Position numbers and translations under genes: made by a program. From NCBI GenBank assembly GCA_945872085.1, contig CAMBYG010000012.1:1-35295 (forward strand): a stretch of DNA of 35,295 nucleotides. Reading direction: 5' to 3'. Shown here in pieces: positions 7,558-15,494 of the stretch. Origin of the DNA: Chitinophaga pinensis (lineage in GTDB: Bacteria; Bacteroidota; Bacteroidia; Chitinophagales; Chitinophagaceae). Below the pieces are notes generated by a model. That model was not told where the DNA came from. It saw only the letters and a program-made list of their open reading frames with translations, and searched no databases. Position 1 is the stretch's first letter, and every line of letters begins with the position of its first letter.

Positions 7558-8544
7558 ATGAATTCAAAAAACCTGAGTTTTATAATAGCTATTTTGTCAA
7601 TTTTGTTGCTAACAAATTGTACAAAAAATAATGGTATAGATAACAATAGCGTTATTGTAAAGCCTTATGTACTATATTTTTCGGGCGACAGAGGTGAATT
7701 ATTTAAAACAAACACAGGCAGATTATTTAATTTGGTATTTCCACCAGATGGATTTCCATGTAGTGCAATAGCTACCAGCTATGATAATTTATTTTTTATC
7801 AAACGAAACGTACATATTAGTGTAAACAATGGTAAAACATTTGACTCTTCTACGCTTTCTGCTCAAGTGCCTTTTGCACAACAAATAATAGATGTGCCTT
7901 CTTTTGGAAAACTATATGTAGGTAGCACTCTTAATAAATTATCTGTAAGCACCGACCATGGGAAAACCTGGAATCCAGAAACTGCTTGGGATGTAGCTCC
8001 TGCCAACCCCATTTCTTCTTTAACTCAAACTATTAGTGGCACTGTTTTTGCCTTAGAGAAAAACAACAATACTATATTTTATAAAATAAATGCAGGTGCT
8101 AATTGGGCAAAACAAGCACCTAACAACTTGCCGGCTGTTATTGGCATGTATTTGACGCATGCAGGCAATACCTTGATTGCTACTGATTTAGATAATGCAA
8201 ACGGCATCTGGCAGAGTATTGACAACGGTGTTACTTGGTCTCAAATGGCTGGTTTGCCTAATCGTAAATTATATGCTACCAATTGCCCATTTGATGCCGC
8301 TTTACTAGTAGGCACCGATTCTATGGGTGTGTATAGAATGGAAAGCGGAAGCTTTGTTGCCAGCAACAATGGTATACTTAAAAACACCTCTGTGTATGGC
8401 ATTATTGGTAAAGAAGATATTTATAAAAATACTGCCTCTAAAAAATACATTTACATTGCTACTAGCACCGGTTTGTATCGTAGTGATGATTTAGGTAAAA
8501 ACTGGACCTTGATGAAACAAGGTATTGTTACCACTGTATATTAA
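7558..8544 (+). CDS. Lipoprotein with BNR/Asp-box repeats (sialidase-like propeller)
   Basis: A 328-residue predicted lipoprotein. Residues 1-20 are a lipoprotein signal peptide with lipobox LLTNC (C21 lipidated). The mature part contains four Asp-box-like hairpins: SVNNGKTF, STDHGKTW, SIDNGVTW and SDDLGKNW, regularly spaced as blades of a beta-propeller of the sialidase/Ycf48 type. No sialidase catalytic residues can be assigned, so an enzyme role is not claimed; Ycf48-like assembly or surface-binding functions are alternatives. It follows DUF3127 by 27 nt and may share its transcript. Its TAA stop overlaps the TAA of the convergent S4 gene within the four bases TTAA at 8541-8544. Confidence 0.75.
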   Translation: MNSKNLSFIIAILSILLLTNCTKNNGIDNNSVIVKPYVLYFSGDRGELFKTNTGRLFNLVFPPDGFPCSAIATSYDNLFFIKRNVHISVNNGKTFDSSTLSAQVPFAQQIIDVPSFGKLYVGSTLNKLSVSTDHGKTWNPETAWDVAPANPISSLTQTISGTVFALEKNNNTIFYKINAGANWAKQAPNNLPAVIGMYLTHAGNTLIATDLDNANGIWQSIDNGVTWSQMAGLPNRKLYATNCPFDAALLVGTDSMGVYRMESGSFVASNNGILKNTSVYGIIGKEDIYKNTASKKYIYIATSTGLYRSDDLGKNWTLMKQGIVTTVY

Positions 8545-8939
8545 TCGAATTCAATATTCCAATCGGTAAAATCATTCAGGTCGCGGCGTTCTTTCTTAGA
8601 CGGGCGACCTGTTTTACTTAATCGTTTTCCCGTATAAAAAGAGGTGCCCAATTTAATGTTGTGTAATTGATCCTCTTCGCTTGTAATATCTTTGTAATGC
8701 AAAATAGCCGTTTCGTAATTGACTCTCTTTTCTAGTAGGCCCAATACCTCAATGGTGTTTTTTTTTCCCTCGTTTCGAATATCATAGCATTCGCCAATTT
8801 TTACAGATTTAGATGGCTTACAACTAGCGCCATCTTTCAATTTCACCTTTCCATCATCGCAAGCTTTGGTAGCCAAACTTCTCGTTTTAAACAAGCGTAT
8901 GGCCCATAAATATTTATCAATGCGTATTCCTTTATCCAT
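8541..8939 (-). CDS. S4-domain RNA-binding protein, Hsp15 family
   Basis: A 132-residue protein of the Hsp15 (HslR)/RqcP-like family. The S4 RNA-binding domain spans about residues 5-65 (RIDKYLWAIRLFKTRSLATKAC, then GKVKL and KIGECYDI). The C-terminal basic tail GRPSKKERRDL is the hallmark of Hsp15, which in E. coli binds stalled 50S subunits carrying nascent chain-tRNA. It lies nine nt after the PagL-like gene on the same strand, so it is likely the second gene of that operon. The stop overlaps the convergent lipoprotein gene by four bases. Confidence 0.88.
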   Translation of the reverse strand: MDKGIRIDKYLWAIRLFKTRSLATKACDDGKVKLKDGASCKPSKSVKIGECYDIRNEGKKNTIEVLGLLEKRVNYETAILHYKDITSEEDQLHNIKLGTSFYTGKRLSKTGRPSKKERRDLNDFTDWNIEFD

Positions 8940-8948
8940 TCTTATTCA

Positions 8949-10085
8949 TTAAAATCCACAATTTAAACCCCATTCCAATAATTCGGCTTTATTAATATGC
9001 GTTTTTACTAAACCCGATACGGCTAGTTCTTTTAAAAAGCCTTTCGGATGTTGCATTATATAATACTCAAATCCGAATTTCTGATACCATGGCTCATCAT
9101 GTAAGTAAGCGTTTTTTATATAAACTCCGGTCTGTAATTGAAAACCAATTTTGCCGAATAAAAAGGTGTTACCTACAAAAATACTGGAGTTATAACTATG
9201 CACCTTTTCCGCTCCGGGATAAATTTCATTGTTTCGCAAAAAGGCATAAATCCGTTTGTGATAGGTAATGTCTATACCTCCAAAAACTTTGTTTTTATGC
9301 CTATAGTATTTACTCCGCATAAAAGATGCATGGTAAACACCATACAAAGGGCCATCGCCGCTGCCGCTTTGATTAATAGCATAAGCTAAACGAAGATTCC
9401 AAACTTTTTTATTGTCTAAAAGTTGTGGTACAGCATCTTTTCCTATAACAACTCGTTTATCTTCTGCAAAGGGAAAAAAACGAACTCCCAAATGAAAACC
9501 ATAGGAATTAATTCCCAAATTGGGCTTTAAAGTGGCTGCATTAGAAAAGTGTGCAAACTGCAATCCAGCTTGTATATCCCAATGTGAATTTATTGTATAA
9601 CGTAAATCGGTGGCTGCCATAAAATAAATGTTTAAGCCACTGCCAATCATATTATTAAGGGTATCCCATGTATTATAACGCTCAAACTTTTTAGATAAGT
9701 ATCCAGCACCCAAACCCATTCTATAGGTCCAAGACCAAGCTTTTTTTTGCGTAAGTTGATATTGAATAGTGGGATAAATACTATAGCCTCTTCCATACAC
9801 ACTATCTAGTCCATAATTAGTATAGGTAAAACCAATGCCTATTTGAGGGAAATGACGTAAAGCATGCCACGGTTTTTCTCCTCTTGTTTTATGAAAGGCA
9901 TGCAATTCTATTAATTGTGAAGCAGACGGAAGGGGTGCTTTAAAAGCTGCAGTATGTTTAAAAACTTGTGCATGTATGCCATTAATTTCAATGCCATAAC
10001 CATTCCAGTTGCGTTGTGCAAAAGTAATTTGTAGCATTAAAAAACTACCGATCAACAAACTTATATTCCTAAAATACTTCACCAT
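8949..10085 (-). CDS. PagL-type lipid A deacylase / acyloxyacyl hydrolase family outer-membrane protein
   Basis: A 378-residue exported barrel. The signal peptide ends at TFAQ (residues 1-24). The segment GLQFAHFSNAATLKPNLGINSYG (H179, S181, N182) is the signature of PF09411, in which His and Ser are catalytic in PagL, an enzyme that removes the 3-O-linked acyl chain of lipid A. PagL itself is about 170-190 residues. Here the motif sits mid-protein and a further 180 residues, also strand-rich (GGIDITYHKRIYAF, FGKIGFQLQTGVYIKN), follow; long versions of this kind occur in Bacteroidota. Activity on lipid A is inferred from the motif. First gene of an operon with the Hsp15-like gene. Confidence 0.78.
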   Translation of the reverse strand: MVKYFRNISLLIGSFLMLQITFAQRNWNGYGIEINGIHAQVFKHTAAFKAPLPSASQLIELHAFHKTRGEKPWHALRHFPQIGIGFTYTNYGLDSVYGRGYSIYPTIQYQLTQKKAWSWTYRMGLGAGYLSKKFERYNTWDTLNNMIGSGLNIYFMAATDLRYTINSHWDIQAGLQFAHFSNAATLKPNLGINSYGFHLGVRFFPFAEDKRVVIGKDAVPQLLDNKKVWNLRLAYAINQSGSGDGPLYGVYHASFMRSKYYRHKNKVFGGIDITYHKRIYAFLRNNEIYPGAEKVHSYNSSIFVGNTFLFGKIGFQLQTGVYIKNAYLHDEPWYQKFGFEYYIMQHPKGFLKELAVSGLVKTHINKAELLEWGLNCGF

Positions 10086-10098
10086 TAAAAGAGATCTA

Positions 10099-10106
10099 CA
10101 AATATA
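10099..10106 (-). promoter_or_regulatory. -7 box of the PagL-like gene
   Basis: Minus-strand TATATTTG matches TAnnTTTG, 13 nt before the ATG; no clear -33 TTG. Confidence 0.45.
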
Positions 10107-10130
10107 AAACTACAAACCCATTTTATACCT

Positions 10131-10138
10131 TATTTTTG
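10131..10138 (+). promoter_or_regulatory. -7 box of the DUF502 operon
   Basis: TATTTTTG matches TAnnTTTG, 18 nt before the DUF502 ATG. It sits 24 nt from the oppositely directed -7 box of the PagL-like gene. Confidence 0.5.
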
Positions 10139-10156
10139 TATTACAAAACTCTTATT

Positions 10157-10741
10157 ATGCGAAAAACCCTTGCTCGTTTGCTGCGTTCCTTTTTACAAGG
10201 ACTTTTAATTCTTTGCCCTATAGGTATTACTGCCTATTTAATCTTTGCTATTTTCAATTTGGTAGATAGTTTGGTACCATGGGTACCTCGCGGTTTGGGG
10301 TTTGTAATTATCATAGTCTTTGTAACAATTGTTGGTTTTTTAGGAACTCGGTTTTTTATAGGCAAAGCGGTTATTAGTGCACTGGGCAATTTATTAGAAC
10401 ACACACCCGGTATCAAATTTATTTACACGTCCATTAAAGATATTTTAGATTCATTTGTTGGAGACAAAAGACGTTTCAATAAACCCGTTTGGGTTAAAGT
10501 AAATAACGATCCGGAAATGTGGCGCATAGGATTTGTTACACAAAAAGATATGAACTATTTAGGAATGGAAAATATGGTAGCGGTATATTTACCGCATTCC
10601 TATGCTATCTCTGGATGGGTCATTGTTGTTGATAAAACAACCATCAAACCCGTTACCACTATGGATGCTGGTGAAGCCATGAAATTTGCCGTAAGTGGTG
10701 GGGTGACAAGTGTGGATTTAGAAGCAGAAAATAAAAAATAA
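10157..10741 (+). CDS. DUF502 family inner-membrane protein
   Basis: A 194-residue protein of the widespread DUF502 family. A basic N-terminus (MRKTLARLLRSF) precedes the family motif FLQGLLILCPIGITAY in the first membrane helix (about 13-38). A second helix lies at about 48-70 (GFVIIIVFVTIVGFLGTRFF). The soluble remainder includes HTPGIKFIYTSIKDILDSF and WRIGFVTQ, both typical. The family's function is not established in bacteria; a plant homologue (LCV-like) is membrane-bound. It is the first gene of a compact plus-strand operon, with the aldo/keto reductase five bases downstream. The start is ATG 10157, since a TTG seven codons earlier overlaps the -7 box. Confidence 0.88.
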   Translation: MRKTLARLLRSFLQGLLILCPIGITAYLIFAIFNLVDSLVPWVPRGLGFVIIIVFVTIVGFLGTRFFIGKAVISALGNLLEHTPGIKFIYTSIKDILDSFVGDKRRFNKPVWVKVNNDPEMWRIGFVTQKDMNYLGMENMVAVYLPHSYAISGWVIVVDKTTIKPVTTMDAGEAMKFAVSGGVTSVDLEAENKK

Positions 10742-10746
10742 AAATT

Positions 10747-11736
10747 ATGGAATACAGAAGAATGGGGCGTTCGGGCCTGCAATTAAGTGCTTTAAGTTTT
10801 GGTTCATGGGTAACCTTTAGCAAACAAATAGATGATGCTATTTCAGATCGATTAATGGGCATAGCCTATGATCATGGCGTTAACTTTTTTGATAATGCGG
10901 AAGTATATGCTTTAGGTGAGTCGGAAAAAATGATGGGGCGTGTATTAAAAAATAAAAACTGGGATAGAACTTCTTATACCGTTTCTAGTAAAGTATTCTT
11001 TGGATGGAGAGGTAAAGAAAATAAACCTAACCAAACGGGACTAAGTAGAAAGCACATTGTAGAGGCCTGTCACGAAGCACTTCAACGCCTTCAAACCGAT
11101 TATCTAGACTTATACCTTTGTCATAGACCCGATAAAAATGCACCGATTGAAGAGGTAGTTACCACTATGAATACGCTTATTCAGCAAGGGAAAATTCTTT
11201 ATTGGGGTACGAGCGAATGGAGTGCTGCAGAAATTATGGAAGCGCACATGATAGCAAAAGATTTAAATCTTATTGCACCAAGCGTAGAACAGCCTCAATA
11301 CAATTTATTCGAACGTCAAAAAATGGAGGTAGATTACTTGTCTATTTTTAGAAACATAGGCATGGGTACCACCATTTGGAGCCCCCTTGCTTCTGGACTT
11401 TTAAGCGGGAAATATAACAACGGGATTCCAGAAGGGTCTCGATTAGCAATTGAAGGATTTGAATGGTTAAAAGATCGTACGTTAAGTGAAGAACGATTTA
11501 CAAGAGTAGCGGAGCTAGCGAAAATAGCAGCAGCGTTGAACACCAGTGTAGCCACTTTATCTATTGCTTGGTGCTTATGTAATCCTAATGTAAGTACTGC
11601 TATTTTAGGCGCTACTAAAGAAGCTCAATTATTAGAGAATTTAAAAGCATTAGAAGTATACGCCTCGCTTACTCCAGAAATTTTGGAGCAAATAGAAGCT
11701 TGTATGCAAACAAAACCTATTGCCCCTTCGTTTTAA
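10747..11736 (+). CDS. Aldo/keto reductase (Kv-beta/YghZ-like)
   Basis: A 329-residue NADPH-dependent aldo/keto reductase with a TIM-barrel fold. The catalytic tetrad is visible: D49 and Y54 (FFDNAEVYALGESE), K82 (SSKVFFGW) and H126 (DLYLCHRPD). WGTSEWSAAEIMEA, PQYNLFERQKME and the NADP-binding PLASGLLSGKY are the signatures of the group with voltage-gated potassium channel beta subunits and E. coli YghZ, which reduces methylglyoxal and other aldehydes. Substrate is not predictable here. Five bases after DUF502 and nine bases before serC, so translationally close in one operon. Confidence 0.93.
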   Translation: MEYRRMGRSGLQLSALSFGSWVTFSKQIDDAISDRLMGIAYDHGVNFFDNAEVYALGESEKMMGRVLKNKNWDRTSYTVSSKVFFGWRGKENKPNQTGLSRKHIVEACHEALQRLQTDYLDLYLCHRPDKNAPIEEVVTTMNTLIQQGKILYWGTSEWSAAEIMEAHMIAKDLNLIAPSVEQPQYNLFERQKMEVDYLSIFRNIGMGTTIWSPLASGLLSGKYNNGIPEGSRLAIEGFEWLKDRTLSEERFTRVAELAKIAAALNTSVATLSIAWCLCNPNVSTAILGATKEAQLLENLKALEVYASLTPEILEQIEACMQTKPIAPSF

Positions 11737-11745
11737 TAATTGACT

Positions 11746-12807
11746 ATGCTGCATAATTTTGGATCTGGACCAGCCAAATTACATAAAAGTGTTTATGAAC
11801 AACTAGCCAATGCGCTAATTGATTATGAGCAAACGGGATTATCTATATTAGAAATATATCATAGAACACCCTTTTACGAAGCTATTCTAGCAGAAGCAAC
11901 ACTATTGTGCAAAGAGCTTTACCTTCTTGATGATAATAAAGAAGTACTCTTTATGCCCAATGGAGCAACTTGGCATTTTAATTTAATAGCACAGAATTTT
12001 CTACAACAAAAAGCTGCGTACATCCAAACCGGAAATTGGTCTAAAAAAGCATACGATATTGCTTTAGAATATGGTAAAGCGGAGATTATTGCTTCATCCG
12101 AAAATAATAATTTTAAAACTTTACCTATTGTAGAACAAGCTCTTAGTGGTTATGATTACGTGCATATCACAGCTAACAATACCGATGTAGGAACACAGTT
12201 TCATACTTATCCTAAGAGCTCCATTCCATTGGTTGCAGATATGTCTTCCGATATTTTTTCTAAGCCTTTACCTATTAATGATTTTGCATTGATCTATGCC
12301 GGTGCTCAAAAAAACATTGGTATTGCAGGTGCTTCTTTAGTTATTATTGATAAAGCATTTATAAAAAATACTAACGCGTTAACGCCTTCTTATTATCAAT
12401 ACAAAAACTGGGTCAATGCCAATTCTATTATGAACACCCCACCTATATTTGCAATCTATGCAATGTTGGTAAATATGCGTTGGATAAAAGCTATGGGTGG
12501 ACTAGAATTTATGCATGCACAAGCTAAAGAAAAAGCAACATTGCTCTATAAAACGCTAGACAACAGTAATTTGTTTGAAGTGTATGCACAAGAACAGGAT
12601 CGTTCATTAATGAATGTTTGTTTTGCTATAAAAGATCCATCAATGCATAATTCCTTTATGCATTTTGCTAAGGAAGCTGGCATTATACAAATAGATGGCT
12701 ATAGAACCGTTGGCGGATTTAGAGTTTCTTTATACAATGCTATTGAACTAGCTTCTGTGCAACATCTATGCGATGTTATTACTGCATTTGATCATATTCC
12801 TCGCTAA
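11746..12807 (+). CDS. serC: Phosphoserine aminotransferase, divergent
   Basis: A 353-residue class V PLP aminotransferase that matches SerC, which makes 3-phosphoserine in serine synthesis (and acts in PLP synthesis in some bacteria). The PLP lysine is K189 in YAGAQKNIG; D165 (ADMSSDI) contacts the PLP ring nitrogen, W98 stacks on it, and the phosphate-binding HR is at 39-40. GYRTVGGFRVSLYNA near the C-terminus is also typical. Several motifs deviate: NFGSGPAKL for NFSAGPA, and PNGATWHF where GGAS/GGGR-QF is usual. serA is not adjacent. The start is ATG 11746; a TTG two codons earlier is less likely. Third gene of the DUF502-AKR-serC-photolyase operon. Confidence 0.88.
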   Translation: MLHNFGSGPAKLHKSVYEQLANALIDYEQTGLSILEIYHRTPFYEAILAEATLLCKELYLLDDNKEVLFMPNGATWHFNLIAQNFLQQKAAYIQTGNWSKKAYDIALEYGKAEIIASSENNNFKTLPIVEQALSGYDYVHITANNTDVGTQFHTYPKSSIPLVADMSSDIFSKPLPINDFALIYAGAQKNIGIAGASLVIIDKAFIKNTNALTPSYYQYKNWVNANSIMNTPPIFAIYAMLVNMRWIKAMGGLEFMHAQAKEKATLLYKTLDNSNLFEVYAQEQDRSLMNVCFAIKDPSMHNSFMHFAKEAGIIQIDGYRTVGGFRVSLYNAIELASVQHLCDVITAFDHIPR

Positions 12808-12837
12808 ACAATTTATATCTTTTATTGTTTCATCTGC

Positions 12838-14148
12838 ATGCAAACACCTATAACTATATTTTGGTTTAGACGCGATTTACGTATAGAAGATAACCACGGT
12901 TTATTTAAAGCACTTCAGTTAGGCTTGCCCGTATTGCCCATTTTTATTTTCGATCCTAACATACTTCAATCACTTCCTAAAAATGATCGACGCGTTGCTT
13001 TTATTCATGAAACACTAAATGTGCTTCAACAAGCATTAGTTGGTATAGGCTCATCATTAGAAGTAGTATATGATGCTCCTCTAGTAGTATTCCAAAAACT
13101 GTGTGCACAATATACCGTTCAACATGTAATTGCTAATCACGATTATGAACCCTATGCACAAGAAAGAGATAAAGCTATTAAATCTTATTTAGCCGATCGG
13201 GGGATTAGTTTTGAGACCTTTAAAGACCAAGTAATTTTTGAAAAAAATGAAATTGTAAAAGACGATACCACGCCTTATACTGTTTTTACCCCCTATAGTA
13301 AAAAATGGAAAGCAGCATTTACGAAATCACATACAAATCCATTTGCCTCTAGTGCTCTAATTAATAATTTTATTAAAACAGCAGCTAAAGAAATAATTCC
13401 TTTGTCTGCCATGAACTTTGAGAAAGAGGCTTCTGTATTTCCTGCTAAACATGTTGGCAATGAATTATTACAAACCTATAGCGAAGAAAGAGATTTTCCA
13501 GCAAAAAATGGTACTAGTAAATTAGGTATTCATTTACGATTTGGCACTATAAGTATCCGACAATTAGTGGCACAAGCATTTGCAACAAACGAAACTTTTT
13601 TAAATGAACTAATTTGGAGAGAATTCTATCAAATGATTCTTTGGCATTTTCCTCATGTAGTTAACGGTGCATTCAAACCAAAATATAATGCCATAAAATG
13701 GTCGGATAAGGAAACGCATTTTAAGGCTTGGTGTGAGGGAAAAACGGGTTACCCCATTGTAGATGCAGGCATGCGCGAATTAGTAACAACGGGTTATATG
13801 CATAATCGAGTACGCATGATTGTAGCTAGCTTTCTTACCAAACACTTACTAATTGATTGGAGAAAGGGAGCGGATTTTTTTGCCTTGCATTTATTAGACT
13901 TCGATTTAGCTGCTAACAATGGCGGATGGCAATGGGCGGCAGGCTGTGGCTGTGATGCTGCGCCTTATTTTAGAGTTTTTAATCCCTATTTACAAACGAT
14001 TAAGTTCGACAAGGAGCTCAGCTATATCAAAAAATGGATTCCTGAATTAGATGACTTAACTTATCCTGCACCTATAGTAATTCATGAAGAAGCAAGAAAA
14101 AAATGTTTAGAAGTATATGCTAAAGCCTTACAAGGAGAATCGCTTTAA
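12838..14148 (+). CDS. Deoxyribodipyrimidine photolyase (class I cryptochrome/photolyase family)
   Basis: A 436-residue flavoprotein that repairs UV-induced pyrimidine dimers with light. The N-terminal alpha/beta antenna-binding domain starts FWFRRDLRIEDNHGL. The C-terminal FAD domain has TGYPIVDAGMREL, TGYMHNRVRM and LAANNGGWQW. The electron-transfer tryptophan triad is present (about W298, W341 and W364), and N361 near the flavin N5 is kept. After WQW the sequence reads AAGCGCDAAPYFR, where E. coli has SASTGTDAAPYFR. CPD photolyase is the best call; a cryptochrome-like role cannot be excluded. Last gene of its operon, 30 nt after serC; its final 21 bases overlap the convergent regulator-like gene. 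Confidence 0.93.
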   Translation: MQTPITIFWFRRDLRIEDNHGLFKALQLGLPVLPIFIFDPNILQSLPKNDRRVAFIHETLNVLQQALVGIGSSLEVVYDAPLVVFQKLCAQYTVQHVIANHDYEPYAQERDKAIKSYLADRGISFETFKDQVIFEKNEIVKDDTTPYTVFTPYSKKWKAAFTKSHTNPFASSALINNFIKTAAKEIIPLSAMNFEKEASVFPAKHVGNELLQTYSEERDFPAKNGTSKLGIHLRFGTISIRQLVAQAFATNETFLNELIWREFYQMILWHFPHVVNGAFKPKYNAIKWSDKETHFKAWCEGKTGYPIVDAGMRELVTTGYMHNRVRMIVASFLTKHLLIDWRKGADFFALHLLDFDLAANNGGWQWAAGCGCDAAPYFRVFNPYLQTIKFDKELSYIKKWIPELDDLTYPAPIVIHEEARKKCLEVYAKALQGESL

Positions 14149-15342
14149 AATTTGTTTAAAAAAAACAAATCCTGTTGCTTTAACTAGATCATTAATCTCT
14201 TTTTTAATTTTTATAAATTTTTTGCTACCTGCTTGAGTACATAAAGCTAACTCAATAATTTTCTTTTGAATAATAAAGTACTTTCTGGTTAAAAAAGATA
14301 AATTAGCTTCATCAATTCTAGCCAACATTCTTTTTGCATGATCCTTCTTTCCTATACCAAATAATGCTATAGCTTTTATAATATCCAAGGATTCATAAAA
14401 GCCATTATTAAAGGCTACATCTTTATAGCGCATATAATCCAACTCTCCAATTTCTAACATTTGTAAGGCCATTTCATAATTGCCAATTAAATTAAATGCA
14501 TCAGCAACAACGAAAGGATAAAATGGAAAATAACTCTCTCTTTTGTTGGCTGGTTTAACCTTATTATGCCATTGAAAAGCAATTTTAGTCCACTTTTCAA
14601 TTTGTTGTTGATCCTTATTCATATAGCCTTGAGTAAGATTGGCCATAACTTTACGCGCCACTGGAAAAGAATGAGAAGATAAGTTCTCATCAATTTGATT
14701 TATTGTTGTTAACAACGTGGCTCCTTCTTCTTTTTTAACTTGCATAAAGGCAGAAAAATGTAAAACACAATTACCAAAGAGCTGTGCCTCCGGATTGTGT
14801 TTGTTTTTCAAGTACATTTTAAAATAATGCTGATAGGGACCACATATACCATCGAAATAGGGAGCCTTTTCGAAAAAGTAAACTTGCGCAATTGGATGTT
14901 TGGCAAAATAAGGACCCAAATAGGCCAACATAGCCTCAGAGCTAATCACTTTTACAAATACTTTATAATTAGCTATCTGATAATTTATATCTTCTTCATT
15001 TACAGATTCTACTTCATAAAATTGTTTCATGAAGTCGGCCAGTGCTTTCTCTTCCTTTGTTAATTGGGTAACGTTTGTTTTTAATTTAATTAAGGATTGT
15101 ATTTCATCAACACCAGCATATTTTAAAACTATTTGTTCGCTTCTTTTAGAGATAGCTACCCCATCCTTTATAAATCCCCACATGCGCCTTAGGGTCTGCG
15201 CACTAATATCGAGCCCTGTTGTGATTTTAATTTGATACGACAAGCTTTCACATTCATAGCTATATAAGATTGGCTTGCCATAAACCAGCTCTGCCTGTTG
15301 CCTTAAGAGGATGCCTTCTTGAGAAACTAACCAATTATTCAT
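14128..15342 (-). CDS. Bacteroidota regulator-like protein: N-terminal HTH-like region plus helical repeat domain
   Basis: A 404-residue protein I cannot assign to a named family. Residues about 30-85 (LSYQIKITTGLDISAQTLRRMWGF, then SKRSEQIVLKYAGV) resemble a Bacteroidota-specific putative helix-turn-helix region of the pattern LS..I....G..IS..TLRR.WGF......S..TL..L..Y.G. The remaining 300 residues are almost entirely helical, with a repeated A-F-N-x-x-G-x-Y-E-x-A-L-Q-M-L type pattern (about 285-345) like TPR repeats. No membrane segment or signal peptide. It may be a transcription factor whose C-terminal repeats bind a partner; this is inference. Its last 21 bases overlap the end of the convergent photolyase gene. 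A 9-bp inverted repeat (15432-15460) lies about 90 bp upstream of the start. Confidence 0.65.
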   Translation of the reverse strand: MNNWLVSQEGILLRQQAELVYGKPILYSYECESLSYQIKITTGLDISAQTLRRMWGFIKDGVAISKRSEQIVLKYAGVDEIQSLIKLKTNVTQLTKEEKALADFMKQFYEVESVNEEDINYQIANYKVFVKVISSEAMLAYLGPYFAKHPIAQVYFFEKAPYFDGICGPYQHYFKMYLKNKHNPEAQLFGNCVLHFSAFMQVKKEEGATLLTTINQIDENLSSHSFPVARKVMANLTQGYMNKDQQQIEKWTKIAFQWHNKVKPANKRESYFPFYPFVVADAFNLIGNYEMALQMLEIGELDYMRYKDVAFNNGFYESLDIIKAIALFGIGKKDHAKRMLARIDEANLSFLTRKYFIIQKKIIELALCTQAGSKKFIKIKKEINDLVKATGFVFFKQILKRFSL

Positions 15343-15431
15343 GCATTAAAGTTAATCGTAAATTCACATAGATGGAACAATATGGATTTTTTTTGTATAA
15401 ATAAATGTAGCACTTTTACATTGCTTGTTTG

Positions 15432-15460
15432 CTAATTGATGGGTTTCCATTATCAATTAG
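15432..15460. repeat. Inverted repeat upstream of the regulator-like gene
   Basis: CTAATTGAT (15432-15440) and ATCAATTAG (15452-15460) are perfect inverted copies separated by 11 nt. It abuts the comM terminator hairpin but has no T-run of its own. It could be an operator for the 14128-15342 gene. Confidence 0.6.
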
Positions 15461-15494
15461 AAAAAATTCCCACAGTTCGCTGTGGGTTTTTTTT
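15461..15494 (-). terminator. Terminator of comM
   Basis: Stem CCCACAG/CTGTGGG with a TTCG loop, flanked by A-run and T-run. Read on the minus strand it ends comM; its right flank overlaps the comM stop codon. Confidence 0.85.

Noticed and set aside
14150-14170. 8-bp inverted repeat (ATTTGTTT/AAACAAAT) as a terminator of the photolyase operon
   Set aside because: It has no G/C stem and no following T-run, and lies inside the C-terminal codons of the convergent gene.
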